DNA of 39,048 nucleotides from Verrucomicrobiales bacterium (lineage in GTDB: Bacteria; Verrucomicrobiota; Verrucomicrobiia; Limisphaerales; UBA9464), in NCBI GenBank assembly GCA_005793375.1, contig SXSK01000379.1, forward strand, positions 1 to 39,048, read 5' to 3'. Positions 25,049 to 33,411 of this stretch are shown here, one piece after another. The translations under genes were made by a program, and so were the position numbers. The notes beneath the pieces were generated by a model that was given only the letters and a program-made list of their open reading frames with translations, was not told where the DNA came from and did not search any database. Every line of letters starts with the position of its first letter. Positions within the stretch are counted from its first letter, which is position 1.

Positions 25049-26164
25049 ATGGCTGAGGCTGTGGATCAACGAATTCACTCATTCGCCGCCGGTGCAAGTT
25101 TCATGGTGCTGCTCTGGTCCACCACCGGATGTCAAAAATCCCGGCCCGAAACCCCGCCGTTTTTCCCCGCCCGGGAATCGCAAAACTACGAGAGTCTGGT
25201 ATCGGCGACATGGGTCAAAGCATTGCTCGATTTTCAACAGGCAAGTCTCCAATCCTCACCTCCACCAACCTACCGAAATAACCATTTCGTCATTCTGGAA
25301 GCGAGTTGGGCAGACCTGGAAAAGGCGAAAGAATATCGAAGGGGCCACATTCCCGGGGCGATTCACCTGAATACGGATGATTTGGAAAACGGTCACCCGC
25401 GATGGAGGCTGCGATCCAACGCGGAACTCCATCAGGTAATTGGTCAACACGGCATCCGGCCCGAAACGACCGTTATTGTCTACGGCCACCAACTGGTGGC
25501 GGCGGCACGGGTGTGGTGGGTCCTAAAATACGCGGGTGTTGCCGATGTCCGGTTGCTAGATGGCGGTTTCGAGATCTGGGATGCCTTGGGCTATCCACAA
25601 GAAACGATAGTGCAGATACCAGTCCCCGTTACGTTCAACGCCCTCGTGAATTCCAACCTGATTGCGACCACCGAACATGTTCGTTCCAATCTGGAAAGCC
25701 AGCGACTCTGGATCGCGGATGCCCGCAGCGAGGCGGAGTACAATGGGAACAAGAGCGGCTACAAGTACCTCGACTGTAAAGGGCGGATTCCAACCTCCAT
25801 AGCCATCGGCGACGCGACAGACAACTCCCCGCTCTACACAACAAGCGATGGGCGTCTGCGTGAACCAAGGGAGGTCGTCGCTCAATGGCAGAAACAGGGA
25901 ATCCTTTCAATGCAGACACCGGGGGCTTTTGACCGTGAGGTGATCTTTTACTGCGGCGGGGGCTGGCGTTCGAGTCTCGCATTCTTTTACGCATGGCTGT
26001 TGGGCTATCAAAATATCCGCAATTATTCCGATGGCTGGAGTGGCTGGAGCACTGCGTACACCCCTGATCCGATGGCAAACGGCAGCACACCCGGTTGGAA
26101 ACAAGAGAGGACAAGCAATCCGGTTATCACTGGAGCAAATGGAGGCAGCCAATTGGCAGACTAA
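25049..26164 (+). CDS. Two-domain rhodanese, predicted lipoprotein
   Basis: This predicted sulfurtransferase (thiosulfate or 3-mercaptopyruvate type) has 371 residues. A hydrophobic stretch ending STTGCQKS (Cys28) looks like a slightly non-standard lipobox, so the protein is probably anchored outside the cytoplasm. The N-terminal rhodanese domain (about 85-190, with YRRGHIPGAIHLNTDDL and VRLLDGGFEIWDALGYP) has YGHQLVA where a catalytic Cys would be, so it is inactive, as usual for tandem rhodaneses. The C-terminal domain (about 210-340) has the active loop YCGGGWRSS with Cys302. The loop CGGGWR differs from the CGSGVT or CRxGx[R/T] forms of well-known enzymes, so the sulfur donor is unclear. 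The start at 25049 lacks a strong ribosome site; an internal ATG at 25103 would leave a short leader. Confidence 0.85.
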   Translation: MAEAVDQRIHSFAAGASFMVLLWSTTGCQKSRPETPPFFPARESQNYESLVSATWVKALLDFQQASLQSSPPPTYRNNHFVILEASWADLEKAKEYRRGHIPGAIHLNTDDLENGHPRWRLRSNAELHQVIGQHGIRPETTVIVYGHQLVAAARVWWVLKYAGVADVRLLDGGFEIWDALGYPQETIVQIPVPVTFNALVNSNLIATTEHVRSNLESQRLWIADARSEAEYNGNKSGYKYLDCKGRIPTSIAIGDATDNSPLYTTSDGRLREPREVVAQWQKQGILSMQTPGAFDREVIFYCGGGWRSSLAFFYAWLLGYQNIRNYSDGWSGWSTAYTPDPMANGSTPGWKQERTSNPVITGANGGSQLAD

Positions 26165-26712
26165 ATTCAGCTTTAGCCGCCTGGGACCTATTGAAACGAG
26201 TTTTTGGACTCGAGCTCAAACAAAGCGCCTTCGGTAGAGGCAAGAACCCAACTGTGAACGGCTTGCGGCTGAATGGGCCGTATCCACGTCAGGTTTCCTA
26301 TTACCGATGAACGCATCGATGGAAAAATTGGCCCAACCAGTACTTGCGTACCGATTGGGCCAAACACCACTACTCCCACCTACCCCGCTAGAGGGTATCT
26401 GTCTACGGGACAGCCCCTGCTAAATTCTGCGACAGTGGCTCGGAAATCCCTCGTGACTCGATGCAGTGTCCTCCAGACTCCTAGCTGCCCGATCACCAAG
26501 CTACTGTGCTTGTCTTATTCTGACCGGCTCAACGATTTGGTCAATTCCCCAAAAGGCATCACCTCGATTCGACCAGTAACTTCAAACCGGGATCACAACC
26601 CGTTGGAAACGGCTCCCAGCATACCCAGATTTAAGTGGCAGCCTACATGAGCCCCTTTGCTTTCCTGCTTTCCCATTATCACCGCTCGAGGCAGTGTCCT
26701 CTAAACGCATTC
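26165..26712. other. Intergenic region with hairpin, no gene
   Basis: This 548-bp gap lies between the rhodanese and PQQ-like genes. Short open frames cross it but show no motif, ribosome site or codon pattern like their neighbours. The only clear structure is the hairpin at 26328-26363. A promoter for the PQQ-like gene is expected toward the right end but was not identified. Confidence 0.5.
26321..26363 (-). terminator. Long hairpin with T-run on minus strand
   Basis: The arms TTGGCCCAA (26328-26336) and TTGGGCCAA (26355-26363) pair perfectly over 9 bp. An inner GTAC/GTAC pairing continues the stem around a TTGC loop after a 3x3 internal loop. On the minus strand the stem is followed by TTTTT then CC (26327-26321), the form of an intrinsic terminator. 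On the plus strand no T-run follows. No minus-strand gene lies upstream of it in this gap, so it may block antisense transcription or be a relic. Confidence 0.55.
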
Positions 26713-28017
26713 ATGAACGTGCTCCTCCAAACCGCCGTCACACTGGGTGTCGCCGGATTCGTCTCAAACGCGAACGACTTAAACTGGCCAGAGTTCCGCG
26801 GTCCTCGCGGCGATGGTGTCACGACGTCCCGGAATCTCCCCCTCCACTGGACTGAAACCGAGGGTGTTCGCTGGAAAACCCCGATCCATGGGCGCGCCTG
26901 GTCGTCTCCCGTGATTTGGGAAAACCAAGTATGGCTAACCACTGCATCCGAAGACGGTCGCCAACTCTCGGTAGTCGGGGTGGATAAGGCCCAGGGAAAA
27001 GTCTTTCTCGATAAGAAACTGTTCGACATCGAAAAGCCCCAGTTCGCCCACAAGTTCAACACGTACGCGTCCCCGACTCCCGCAATCGAAGAAAGCCGCC
27101 TCTACGTTTCCTTTGGGTCACCTGGAATCGCCTGCCTAGACACCAAGTCCGGCCAAGTTCTTTGGGAACGCCGAGATTTCGAATGTAATCACTTTCGGGG
27201 AGCCGGTTCCTCGCCAATTCTTTATCAAGATCGCCTCTTCCTGAACTTCGACGGCAGCGATCACCAATTCATCGTCGCCCTGGACAAAAAAACTGGCAAA
27301 ACCCTCTGGCGGCAGGAGCGGTCCATTGACTTTAAGGATCTAAAACCCGACGGAAAACCCGATGCCGATGGTGATTGGCGAAAAGCGTACGCCACATGCC
27401 AGATTGCCTCATTCAACGGGGTGACCACCCTGCTCAGCCAAGGCGCGAAGGCATTTTACGCCTACAATCCAAAAACTGGAGACGAATTCTGGCGATTGGA
27501 AGAGCGCCAGAGCCATTCCGGAGGCACACGACCAGTGGTAGGGCACGGTCTGGTATTCTTCCCATCCGGTTGGTCTCAAGGCCTGACCTTAGCGGTTAAA
27601 CCCGGTAAGGCGGGCGATGTCCTCGATGTCAATATCGACCCCCCTTCCCCTTCGTCCACATTACAAATTGCATGGCGCTCCAAGCGCAGCACGCCCAAGA
27701 AACCCGCCCTGACTCTCGTCGACGATCTGTTGCTCGGTGTGGAAGACGGCGGGGTCGCCACTTGTTGGGAGGCAAAAACAGGCAACGTGGTCTGGAATGA
27801 GCGCATCGGCGGCAACTATTCCGCGTCGCCTCTAGTTTCTGGAGATCGTCTCTATTGCTTCAGTGAAGAAGGCAAAACCGTGGTGCTTTCCGCGACTCAC
27901 ACCTTCCAAAAGCTAGCCGAAAACACCCTTGCCGATGGTTTCATGGCGTCTCCAACGGTTTCAGGTGAGGCTCTTTTCCTACGCACAAAAACGCATTTGT
28001 ATCGGATCGAGCGCTAA
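26713..28017 (+). CDS. PQQ-like beta-propeller protein, exported
   Basis: This is the second propeller protein of the PQQ/BamB-like type in the window, 434 residues from the ATG at 26713. That start gives a signal peptide (MNVLLQTAVTLGVAGFVSNAN); upstream starts (GTG 26635, ATG 26647) would add a long unlikely leader. The opening LNWPEFRGPRGDGVT parallels the WPQWLGPTRDG of the protein at 2814-4166. Blades with a DxxTGxxxW core include 'CLDTKSGQVLWERRD', 'ALDKKTGKTLWRQER' and 'CWEAKTGNVVWNERIGG'. The likely role is an exported scaffold or binding protein; no catalytic residues or cofactor ligands can be named. Four bases after its stop comes the FNR-type box of the next transcription unit, so it probably ends its own transcript. 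Confidence 0.8.
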   Translation: MNVLLQTAVTLGVAGFVSNANDLNWPEFRGPRGDGVTTSRNLPLHWTETEGVRWKTPIHGRAWSSPVIWENQVWLTTASEDGRQLSVVGVDKAQGKVFLDKKLFDIEKPQFAHKFNTYASPTPAIEESRLYVSFGSPGIACLDTKSGQVLWERRDFECNHFRGAGSSPILYQDRLFLNFDGSDHQFIVALDKKTGKTLWRQERSIDFKDLKPDGKPDADGDWRKAYATCQIASFNGVTTLLSQGAKAFYAYNPKTGDEFWRLEERQSHSGGTRPVVGHGLVFFPSGWSQGLTLAVKPGKAGDVLDVNIDPPSPSSTLQIAWRSKRSTPKKPALTLVDDLLLGVEDGGVATCWEAKTGNVVWNERIGGNYSASPLVSGDRLYCFSEEGKTVVLSATHTFQKLAENTLADGFMASPTVSGEALFLRTKTHLYRIER

Positions 28018-28021
28018 TACT

Positions 28022-28035
28022 TTGACCTGGGTCAA
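28022..28035. promoter_or_regulatory. FNR/DNR-type box upstream of DUF2249-crp genes
   Basis: TTGAC-CTGG-GTCAA is a perfect inverted repeat of 5-bp arms around a 4-bp spacer, the layout of FNR, DNR and NnrR binding sites (TTGAN6TCAA). It sits 4 bp past the PQQ-like stop and 191 bp ahead of the DUF2249 start. The regulator encoded two genes on has FNR-type recognition residues, so it may bind here. No clear -10 element was found at the usual class II distance. Confidence 0.65.
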
Positions 28036-28226
28036 TGCCCTCGGGACTCCCATCTTCAGTCTGAGCGACAGTTCTTTTGATGAACTCGAACCACCTAAGA
28101 GCGGCCCATGCGCAGCTGGCTAGGTTTGGAGTTCCGCTTCAGGCGGTACAGGCGCTACCCGTAGCAAACGAAGAATTGCTTCATTCTAAGGCCTCAACGA
28201 CAACTGACTCGTGGGATTCCAACGGC

Positions 28227-28484
28227 ATGAACACCTCGACCATCGACTTTCAACGCCTCGATATCCGTAAATTGATCGCTGCAGGACGCGAGCCTTTGCC
28301 CGCCATTCGCTCCCGAGTCAATACCTTGACCCAAGGGCAGGGTTTGGTCGTTATCGCTCCATTCCTTCCTTCCCCGTTGATTGAGTTGTTACAGAGTGAA
28401 GGCTTTTTATCCCGCATCGAGCCCACGACGGGCAGTGATTGGGTCGTTTATTTCTGGAAAGAGCCCATGGTGTCCTTTCCGTGA
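28227..28484 (+). CDS. DUF2249 domain protein
   Basis: This is a small cytoplasmic protein of 85 residues from the ATG at 28227; the frame is open from 28077, but the domain begins right after this ATG. The DUF2249 pattern is clear: FQRLDIRKLIAAGREPLPAI near the start, LTQGQGLVVIAPFLPSPLIELLQSEGF in the middle, and WVVYFWKE near the end. Members of this family often sit beside nitric-oxide or nitrite metabolism genes, hemerythrins and Crp/Fnr-type regulators. The biochemical role is not established. Here it is 132 bp ahead of a Crp/Fnr regulator on the same strand and behind an FNR-type box, which fits control by oxygen or nitrogen oxides. No partner denitrification gene is in view. Confidence 0.8.
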   Translation: MNTSTIDFQRLDIRKLIAAGREPLPAIRSRVNTLTQGQGLVVIAPFLPSPLIELLQSEGFLSRIEPTTGSDWVVYFWKEPMVSFP

Positions 28485-28616
28485 GCCAGTCAGCCCATTA
28501 TCGACGTTGCCGCCCAGCCAATGTGACGTCAACCGCGGCGAATATGCCCATCAAACCTCGCCCGTATCCGACATTCAAGCCTCTGGACGCACTGAGTCTC
28601 GTCGACATTTAATCAC

Positions 28617-29339
28617 GTGCCCACACACACTAGAAGTTTTCAAATCGATGCGCTCTCAATGGCTCTTTGCCGCATGAGGCTGTTCGCGGGACTTCCACCC
28701 AACGACCTTCAGAATATCGCCCTTCAGGTTTCCGTCCGAATTCTAGCCCGCGGCGAATACCTGTTTCATGAAGGCGAATCCTCCCAAGGTTTCTATCTTG
28801 TCCAAAAAGGTGCCATCAACGTTCACCGGGTGAGTGCGACGGGCAAAGAACAGGTGATTCATGTCTTCCGCGCTGGAGAATCATTCGCTGAGGCGACACT
28901 CGCCACCGAAGCCGGCTACCCCGCAGACGCCCGAGCCGCAGAAGCTTCCCACGTGTTCCTCGTGAAAAAGGCGGGGTTCCTGGAACTCCTCAAACGCCAA
29001 CCAGAACTTGCCCTCCGAATGTTGGCGGCCATGAGCTCCCACCTGCGGATCCTGGTCGGTCAGCTGGATGATCTTACCATGAAGGATGTCGAGACACGCC
29101 TCGCCAATTGGCTGCTCAATCGGTGCCCAAACCCCAATTCCGATGCACCATTCATGCTCGAACTCGGCATGACCAAGAGGTCGATAGCTTCCGAAATTGG
29201 CACGGTGAGCGAAACCCTTTCACGGACGCTGGCAAAGCTCCGGAAACAAGGCCTGATTCAGGTCCAGCAAAAATCGATCCGAGTCTTATCTCCAGCCAGG
29301 CTGACTCTACTACTAGCGCATCACCTCGGCGAAGTTTGA
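28617..29339 (+). CDS. Crp/Fnr-family transcription regulator, FNR-type DNA recognition
   Basis: This is a one-component regulator of 240 residues. Residues ~20-125 form the cyclic-nucleotide-binding-like sensor (LARGEYLFHEGESSQGFYLVQKGAINVHR; FRAGESFAEATL). A long dimer helix follows (~127-152), then a winged HTH (~155-230). The recognition helix GTVSETLSRTL has Glu199, Ser202 and Arg203 where FNR has its TTGA-reading Glu, Ser and Arg. The N-terminus lacks the Cys cluster of FNR, so it is not an oxygen-sensing Fe-S protein. A heme or NO sensor of the DNR/NnrR type, or an unknown ligand, fits better. The GTG at 28617 is taken as start; ATG at 28659 is an alternative with a short N-terminus. 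Its unit begins behind a TTGAC-N4-GTCAA box, so self-regulation is likely. Confidence 0.9.
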   Translation: MPTHTRSFQIDALSMALCRMRLFAGLPPNDLQNIALQVSVRILARGEYLFHEGESSQGFYLVQKGAINVHRVSATGKEQVIHVFRAGESFAEATLATEAGYPADARAAEASHVFLVKKAGFLELLKRQPELALRMLAAMSSHLRILVGQLDDLTMKDVETRLANWLLNRCPNPNSDAPFMLELGMTKRSIASEIGTVSETLSRTLAKLRKQGLIQVQQKSIRVLSPARLTLLLAHHLGEV

Positions 29340-29389
29340 GGGAACCAGCCATGCCGGTGTCTCCCGTTACAATTCAGACTTGAGTGCTC

Positions 29390-29908
29390 TCAATAAGGAC
29401 CTGGCGCGTAGTAGTTTCCTTCCGGAGGCTTCGGCAGCATCTTCCATCGCTGCAGCAGCCCATTCTGAAAACTCAATTCCGCACTGACGTAATCGCGGAA
29501 GGCGTAGTCCGTGTCCAGCGTGCGATCCAGAAAGGTGGTGCCGTCCTTGCGCGGATACTCTCGATACCTCCAGGTATGGAAACTGTCCGTGGCAGTGCCG
29601 TGGTACAACCAAGTGGTGTGTTCTCCAGAAGCGTCTCCCCCTTGAAGGATTTGGGCAGGTTTGCCCCAGGCAATGTAGACCGCATCGTAGTTCATCCCGA
29701 CACGAATGTGGCCCTGGTTCACGGCCTCCTGAAACTCGGTCGGCAATGCCTCGAACGTCACGGCCTTCTCCAATCGACGTTTCGCGATGGCCTTGGGCGA
29801 CGTGGAAGTCGCACCCGGCGATGTGCAAGCCGTGAGCATCGCTAAACATAAACACACAACCCACAAATTCTCCTGGCACACCTTGAATCCGGTGGAAATT
29901 AACGTCAT
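29390..29908 (-). CDS. Lipoprotein with BamE/SmpA-like domain
   Basis: This predicted lipoprotein has 172 residues. The ATG at 29908 is chosen because it leads into a lipoprotein signal (LWVVCLCLAMLTAC, lipobox LTAC); the frame is open to 30070, but that would overlap the divergent gene at 29978. The mature part has a Ser/Thr/Pro linker. It then has NQGHIRVGMNYDAVYIAWGKPAQILQGGDASGEHTTWLYHG, which matches the SmpA/OmlA/BamE pattern of a Gly-Met turn, a helix, 'GKP' and a 'TWLY' strand. In known BamE proteins this domain supports outer-membrane protein assembly. Here only a loose fold match is claimed. The C-terminus ends with a beta-rich YREYPRKDG and FQNGLLQRWKM region. It converges with the Crp/Fnr gene, 50 bp away. 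Confidence 0.75.
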   Translation of the reverse strand: MTLISTGFKVCQENLWVVCLCLAMLTACTSPGATSTSPKAIAKRRLEKAVTFEALPTEFQEAVNQGHIRVGMNYDAVYIAWGKPAQILQGGDASGEHTTWLYHGTATDSFHTWRYREYPRKDGTTFLDRTLDTDYAFRDYVSAELSFQNGLLQRWKMLPKPPEGNYYAPGPY

Positions 29909-29977
29909 TGGATTCAGTCCAAGAGACACGACAATCCGTTTGATGTAAAGCCGGGTGCCCCTATTCTCCGCCCTCGT

Positions 29978-30538
29978 ATGAATTCTGCGCCCGCGCCCGC
30001 CGCCAATACTTGGTTGATCTACACGCTCATCACCGTTTTCACGTGGGGTGTTTACGGGATCCTGCTGCATAAGGGCCAGGTGCTCATGGGAGATCCGATC
30101 AATGGCCGCTACAAAGCGTTCTTGTTTGTTGGCATTGCTTACTTCCTTACCGCTGTCCTCGCCCCCCTGGGACTCCTCATGGCGAAAGGCGCCGCCTTCA
30201 CGGGTTACACCAGTTCGGGTTCTTGGTGGTCGCTCATCGCTGGCATCGCTGGCGCCATCGGTGCCTTCGGAGTCCTCCTCGCATTCGGTGCCAAAGGCTC
30301 GCCGACCGTCGTCATGTCGATCGTTTTCGCCGGCGCTCCGGTCCTGAACGCCGTGGTTTCCATGTACCTCTCTAAAAGCGATATCGATTTCAGCAAGGTC
30401 AATCCCCTGTTCTATGTCGGCATCGCCTTGGCGTTACTAGGCGGTGGCCTGGTCACCCTCTACAAGCCCGTTCCAGCTCCGAAGAAACCTGCTGCAACCG
30501 CAGCGATTCCTGCTGCCCCCAACGCTAGGACTGTTTAA
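29978..30538 (+). CDS. Single-EamA-domain membrane protein
   Basis: This small inner-membrane protein has 186 residues and five hydrophobic helices (near 12-32, 48-68, 83-105, 112-132 and 145-163), the size of one EamA (drug/metabolite transporter) unit. The classical transporters carry two such units, so this one would need to work as a dimer or with a partner. The helices are rich in Gly/Ala, with the EamA-like ALALLGGGLVTLYKP near the end. The C-terminal 20 residues are an Ala/Pro/Lys tail. Substrate unknown. The gene is divergent from the lipoprotein at 29908 (69-bp gap) and is followed 42 bp later by a PaaK-like gene on the same strand, possibly in one transcript. Confidence 0.7.
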   Translation: MNSAPAPAANTWLIYTLITVFTWGVYGILLHKGQVLMGDPINGRYKAFLFVGIAYFLTAVLAPLGLLMAKGAAFTGYTSSGSWWSLIAGIAGAIGAFGVLLAFGAKGSPTVVMSIVFAGAPVLNAVVSMYLSKSDIDFSKVNPLFYVGIALALLGGGLVTLYKPVPAPKKPAATAAIPAAPNARTV

Positions 30539-30580
30539 ATCTCTCGGGCAGATTTGGCCTCACACATCGCTGCGTCCTTC

Positions 30581-31819
30581 ATGGGATCCGAACCTTTACC
30601 TCCACTGGAGGCGCTTCGTCACTTGTTCCGTCAGGTGTTGATGGGAAATTCATTCTATCAACGGAAACTCTCCGGCGCAGGTGTTGTCGGCATCCCGGAA
30701 TCGATAGAAATGTTCCGGACCCAGGTCCCCTTCACCACCAAGTCCGAACTAGTGGCCGATCAACTGGATCATCCGCCTTATGGTACCAATCTCAGCGTGC
30801 CACTGGCACACTACACGCGATGCCACCAAACCAGCGGCACCAGCGGACACCCTCTCCGGTGGTTGGATACCCCGGATAGCTGGTCCGCTATGACCGATGA
30901 TTGGGCTGAGGTCCTCAGAGCCGCTGGCGTCACTCGTGAAGACCGCGTGCTGTTCGCCTTCAGTTTCGGGCCGTTCCTGGGATTTTGGCTAGCCTTCGAA
31001 GCCGCTCAAACTTTGGGATGCCTCTGCATCGCCGGCGGTGGCATGAGTACATCCTTAAGAGCTCGGGTTCTCCTGGAACACCAATGCACCGTCTTGTGCT
31101 GTACGCCAACCTACGCTCTGCATCTGGCCGAAACCGGTCGACGCGATGGATTGCCACTCAATTCCAGCGCACTCCGCCTCATCGTCGTCGCCGGGGAACC
31201 CGGCGGCAGCCAACCAGCCACGCGCCAACACCTGAGCAATGCCTGGAACGGTGCGCGAGTTTTCGATCATCACGGTATGACCGAAGTGGGTCCCGTGACT
31301 TATGAGGATCCGTCGCAGCCAGGCCAACTTCGAGTGCTTGCCCGAAGTTTTTTCTCGGAAGTTTGCGATCCCATAACCGGAGAATCTACCCCCGAGAATG
31401 AACCCGGGGAACTGGTCCTAACGACGCTCCGCCGCTCGGGTAGCCCACTCATCCGATACCGCACCGGAGACTTGGTCTGCGCCCACTGGGAAGGTGAACA
31501 ACTCGTGCTCCGTGGCGGCATTCTAGGTCGCGTCGACGACATGGTGATTGTTCGCGGCGTCAACGTTTACCCGTCCGCCTTGGAGGAACTGGTACGAGCC
31601 GACCCTTCCATTAAAGAATATCGCGTGACTCTCGACACTCGAAAGGCGTTGCCAGAATTGTTCGTCGAGATCGAAGGCGACACCCATTGCGCCCAACAGT
31701 TGGAACGTCGCATCCAAGACGCCCTAACCCTCCGAGTACCCGTTCACGCTGTGCCCCCCGAGTTGTTGCCACGTTTCGAGTTCAAGGCGCGCCGTTGGCG
31801 ACGATTAGAAGCTGCCTGA
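30581..31819 (+). CDS. PaaK-like adenylate-forming enzyme
   Basis: This predicted acyl-CoA ligase of the phenylacetate-CoA ligase group activates a carboxylic acid as an acyl-AMP and passes it to CoA. It has 412 residues from the ATG at 30581; a TTG at 30554 would add nine. The ATP-binding loop TSGTSGHP lies at 84-91. Further family motifs are FDHHGMTEVGPV, YRTGDLV and GRVDDMVIVRGVNVYPSALEEL, followed by the small C-terminal lid domain. The usual lid Lys is not clearly identifiable from reading alone. There are no other phenylacetate genes (paaABCDE or similar) nearby, so the natural acid may be different, for example another aryl or branched acid. Its stop is 12 bp from the convergent sulfatase stop. 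Confidence 0.85.
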   Translation: MGSEPLPPLEALRHLFRQVLMGNSFYQRKLSGAGVVGIPESIEMFRTQVPFTTKSELVADQLDHPPYGTNLSVPLAHYTRCHQTSGTSGHPLRWLDTPDSWSAMTDDWAEVLRAAGVTREDRVLFAFSFGPFLGFWLAFEAAQTLGCLCIAGGGMSTSLRARVLLEHQCTVLCCTPTYALHLAETGRRDGLPLNSSALRLIVVAGEPGGSQPATRQHLSNAWNGARVFDHHGMTEVGPVTYEDPSQPGQLRVLARSFFSEVCDPITGESTPENEPGELVLTTLRRSGSPLIRYRTGDLVCAHWEGEQLVLRGGILGRVDDMVIVRGVNVYPSALEELVRADPSIKEYRVTLDTRKALPELFVEIEGDTHCAQQLERRIQDALTLRVPVHAVPPELLPRFEFKARRWRRLEAA

Positions 31820-31831
31820 TCAAGGACGGGC

Positions 31832-33355
31832 TTACTGACGACTCCGTCCCCGCTTCCGAATCCCCTCTAATTCCGCGCTCAAGCTTTCCACCACTTCGGG
31901 GGCTCCGGAATACAAGTCGCGAGACTCCACCGGATCTGCGGAGAGATCGTAGAGTTGCCCGATCGGTCCGCCTGGGACTGGCTCCACTTTGGCGGGCTGT
32001 GTGAAGCCGCCACTTCCCAACCCTTCCACCAACTTCATTGACCCACGTCGGATAGCAAATACACCATTTCCACTGTGCAGAACCAACGATTGCCGAGCCG
32101 GCGTCGCGGCTGCCTTTCCCAACAAGACCGAGGCGAAACTGAAACTGTCCTCGGCCGAATTCCTTGGGAGATTGGACCCGGTAATTTCTCCCAATGTCGC
32201 CATCCAATCCACCAGGCAAACCATCCGGTCACTCGTTGAGCCAAGGGTAATCTTTCCCGGCCACCGCACAAGACAAGGGACCCTATGTCCGGCTTCGTGA
32301 ATATCGGATTTCTGGCCACGCCATGGGCCGTTCGCCAAATGCCCGGTCTTTTTGATGTCCGCAGGCAACCAGTGTCCACCGTTGTCACTCGTGAAAACCA
32401 CCAATGTATCGTTCGCCACGCTCAACCGATCGAGCGCTCCCAAAACACGCGCCAGACATGCATCAGTCTGCACGACAAAATCGCCGCGCGGCCCCGCCGA
32501 AGAAGAACCCACGTACCCAGCATGAGGCAGCCACGGGTCATGCGGTGACGTCAACGGAATGTAGGCAAAGAAGGGACGTTTTGCTGGCGCAGTCGACTGT
32601 TCTTCAATGAACCGAATCGCCCGGTCTGTGATCATCGGCAGGACGTCGCCGACATGAAACCCCGGTGCAATTGGCCCTGGGCGATAGAACCCACCCCCGT
32701 CGCCCCGCTGACTCTTATCTCCTGGGGTCCAAGCCACTGGTGCTTCAACGCAACGCGCCCCCTCAATCCAAACATACGGTTCCATGTCCAGCGACGCAGG
32801 AATACCGAAGTACTGATCAAACCCTGCGGTGTGCGGACCACCCCGGAGTGGCTTCGAATAATCGACCACTTGCGGGTCTGGCCCCAATCGATCCAAATCA
32901 CGTCCCTCAGAAGCTCGGCGCGTCTGCCAACCCAATCCCAAATGCCACTTCCCAAAACCGCCTGTGACATAACCGCGAGACTGCAACAGAGCTGGCAATG
33001 TCAATCGCCCGGTTTCAATCAGCGGCGGTGACCATCCCCAAAGCACGCCACTCTTCATCCGCGTCCGCCACGCATACCGGCCAGTCATCAAGCCATATCG
33101 GGTTGGTGTGCAAACTGCCGACGGACTGTGCATGTCGGTCAATCGCATTCCCTCCGCCGCCAAACGATCCATCGCCGGAGTCGGTATTCGGGATTGAGCA
33201 TTGTAACAACCCGGATCCCCCCAACCCAGGTCATCTGCCAAAATGAACACAATATTCGGCCGCGATGCCGCACCGACCTGCATCGTAGGTAGCCAAAGCA
33301 ACCACGCGATTAGGGCGGCGCATCGACCCATCTTCGAAAAGATCCCAGGTTTCAT
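31832..33355 (-). CDS. Cys-type sulfatase, exported
   Basis: This type I sulfatase has 507 residues with a signal peptide (GRCAALIAWLLWLPTMQVGAAS). Metal ligands begin with the DD pair at 41-42 (FILADDLGWGD). The formylglycine motif is CTPTR (Cys82) in SPSAVCTPTRYGLMTGR, so it must be activated by a maturation enzyme, which is not in this window. Later ligand motifs, such as VVFTSDNGGHW with Asp-Asn and the KSDIHEAGHRVPCLVRWPG segment, are present. Its likely role is removing sulfate esters from a polysaccharide or small sulfated compound outside the cytoplasm. It is the last gene of a four-gene minus-strand run with other exported proteins, 56 bp after the deacetylase-like gene. The target cannot be assigned. 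Confidence 0.93.
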   Translation of the reverse strand: MKPGIFSKMGRCAALIAWLLWLPTMQVGAASRPNIVFILADDLGWGDPGCYNAQSRIPTPAMDRLAAEGMRLTDMHSPSAVCTPTRYGLMTGRYAWRTRMKSGVLWGWSPPLIETGRLTLPALLQSRGYVTGGFGKWHLGLGWQTRRASEGRDLDRLGPDPQVVDYSKPLRGGPHTAGFDQYFGIPASLDMEPYVWIEGARCVEAPVAWTPGDKSQRGDGGGFYRPGPIAPGFHVGDVLPMITDRAIRFIEEQSTAPAKRPFFAYIPLTSPHDPWLPHAGYVGSSSAGPRGDFVVQTDACLARVLGALDRLSVANDTLVVFTSDNGGHWLPADIKKTGHLANGPWRGQKSDIHEAGHRVPCLVRWPGKITLGSTSDRMVCLVDWMATLGEITGSNLPRNSAEDSFSFASVLLGKAAATPARQSLVLHSGNGVFAIRRGSMKLVEGLGSGGFTQPAKVEPVPGGPIGQLYDLSADPVESRDLYSGAPEVVESLSAELEGIRKRGRSRQ

Positions 33356-33411
33356 GAAACATTCAAATCAACCGCCGACGGGGTATTCTTCCCCAAAAAT
33401 CGCCCATTGTC

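Noticed and set aside
29389-29402. TTGAG-TGCT-CTCAA, another TTGA-like palindrome
   Set aside because: It lies over the stop codon of the lipoprotein gene, not in a promoter, and differs from the box at 28022. Chance is the simpler explanation.
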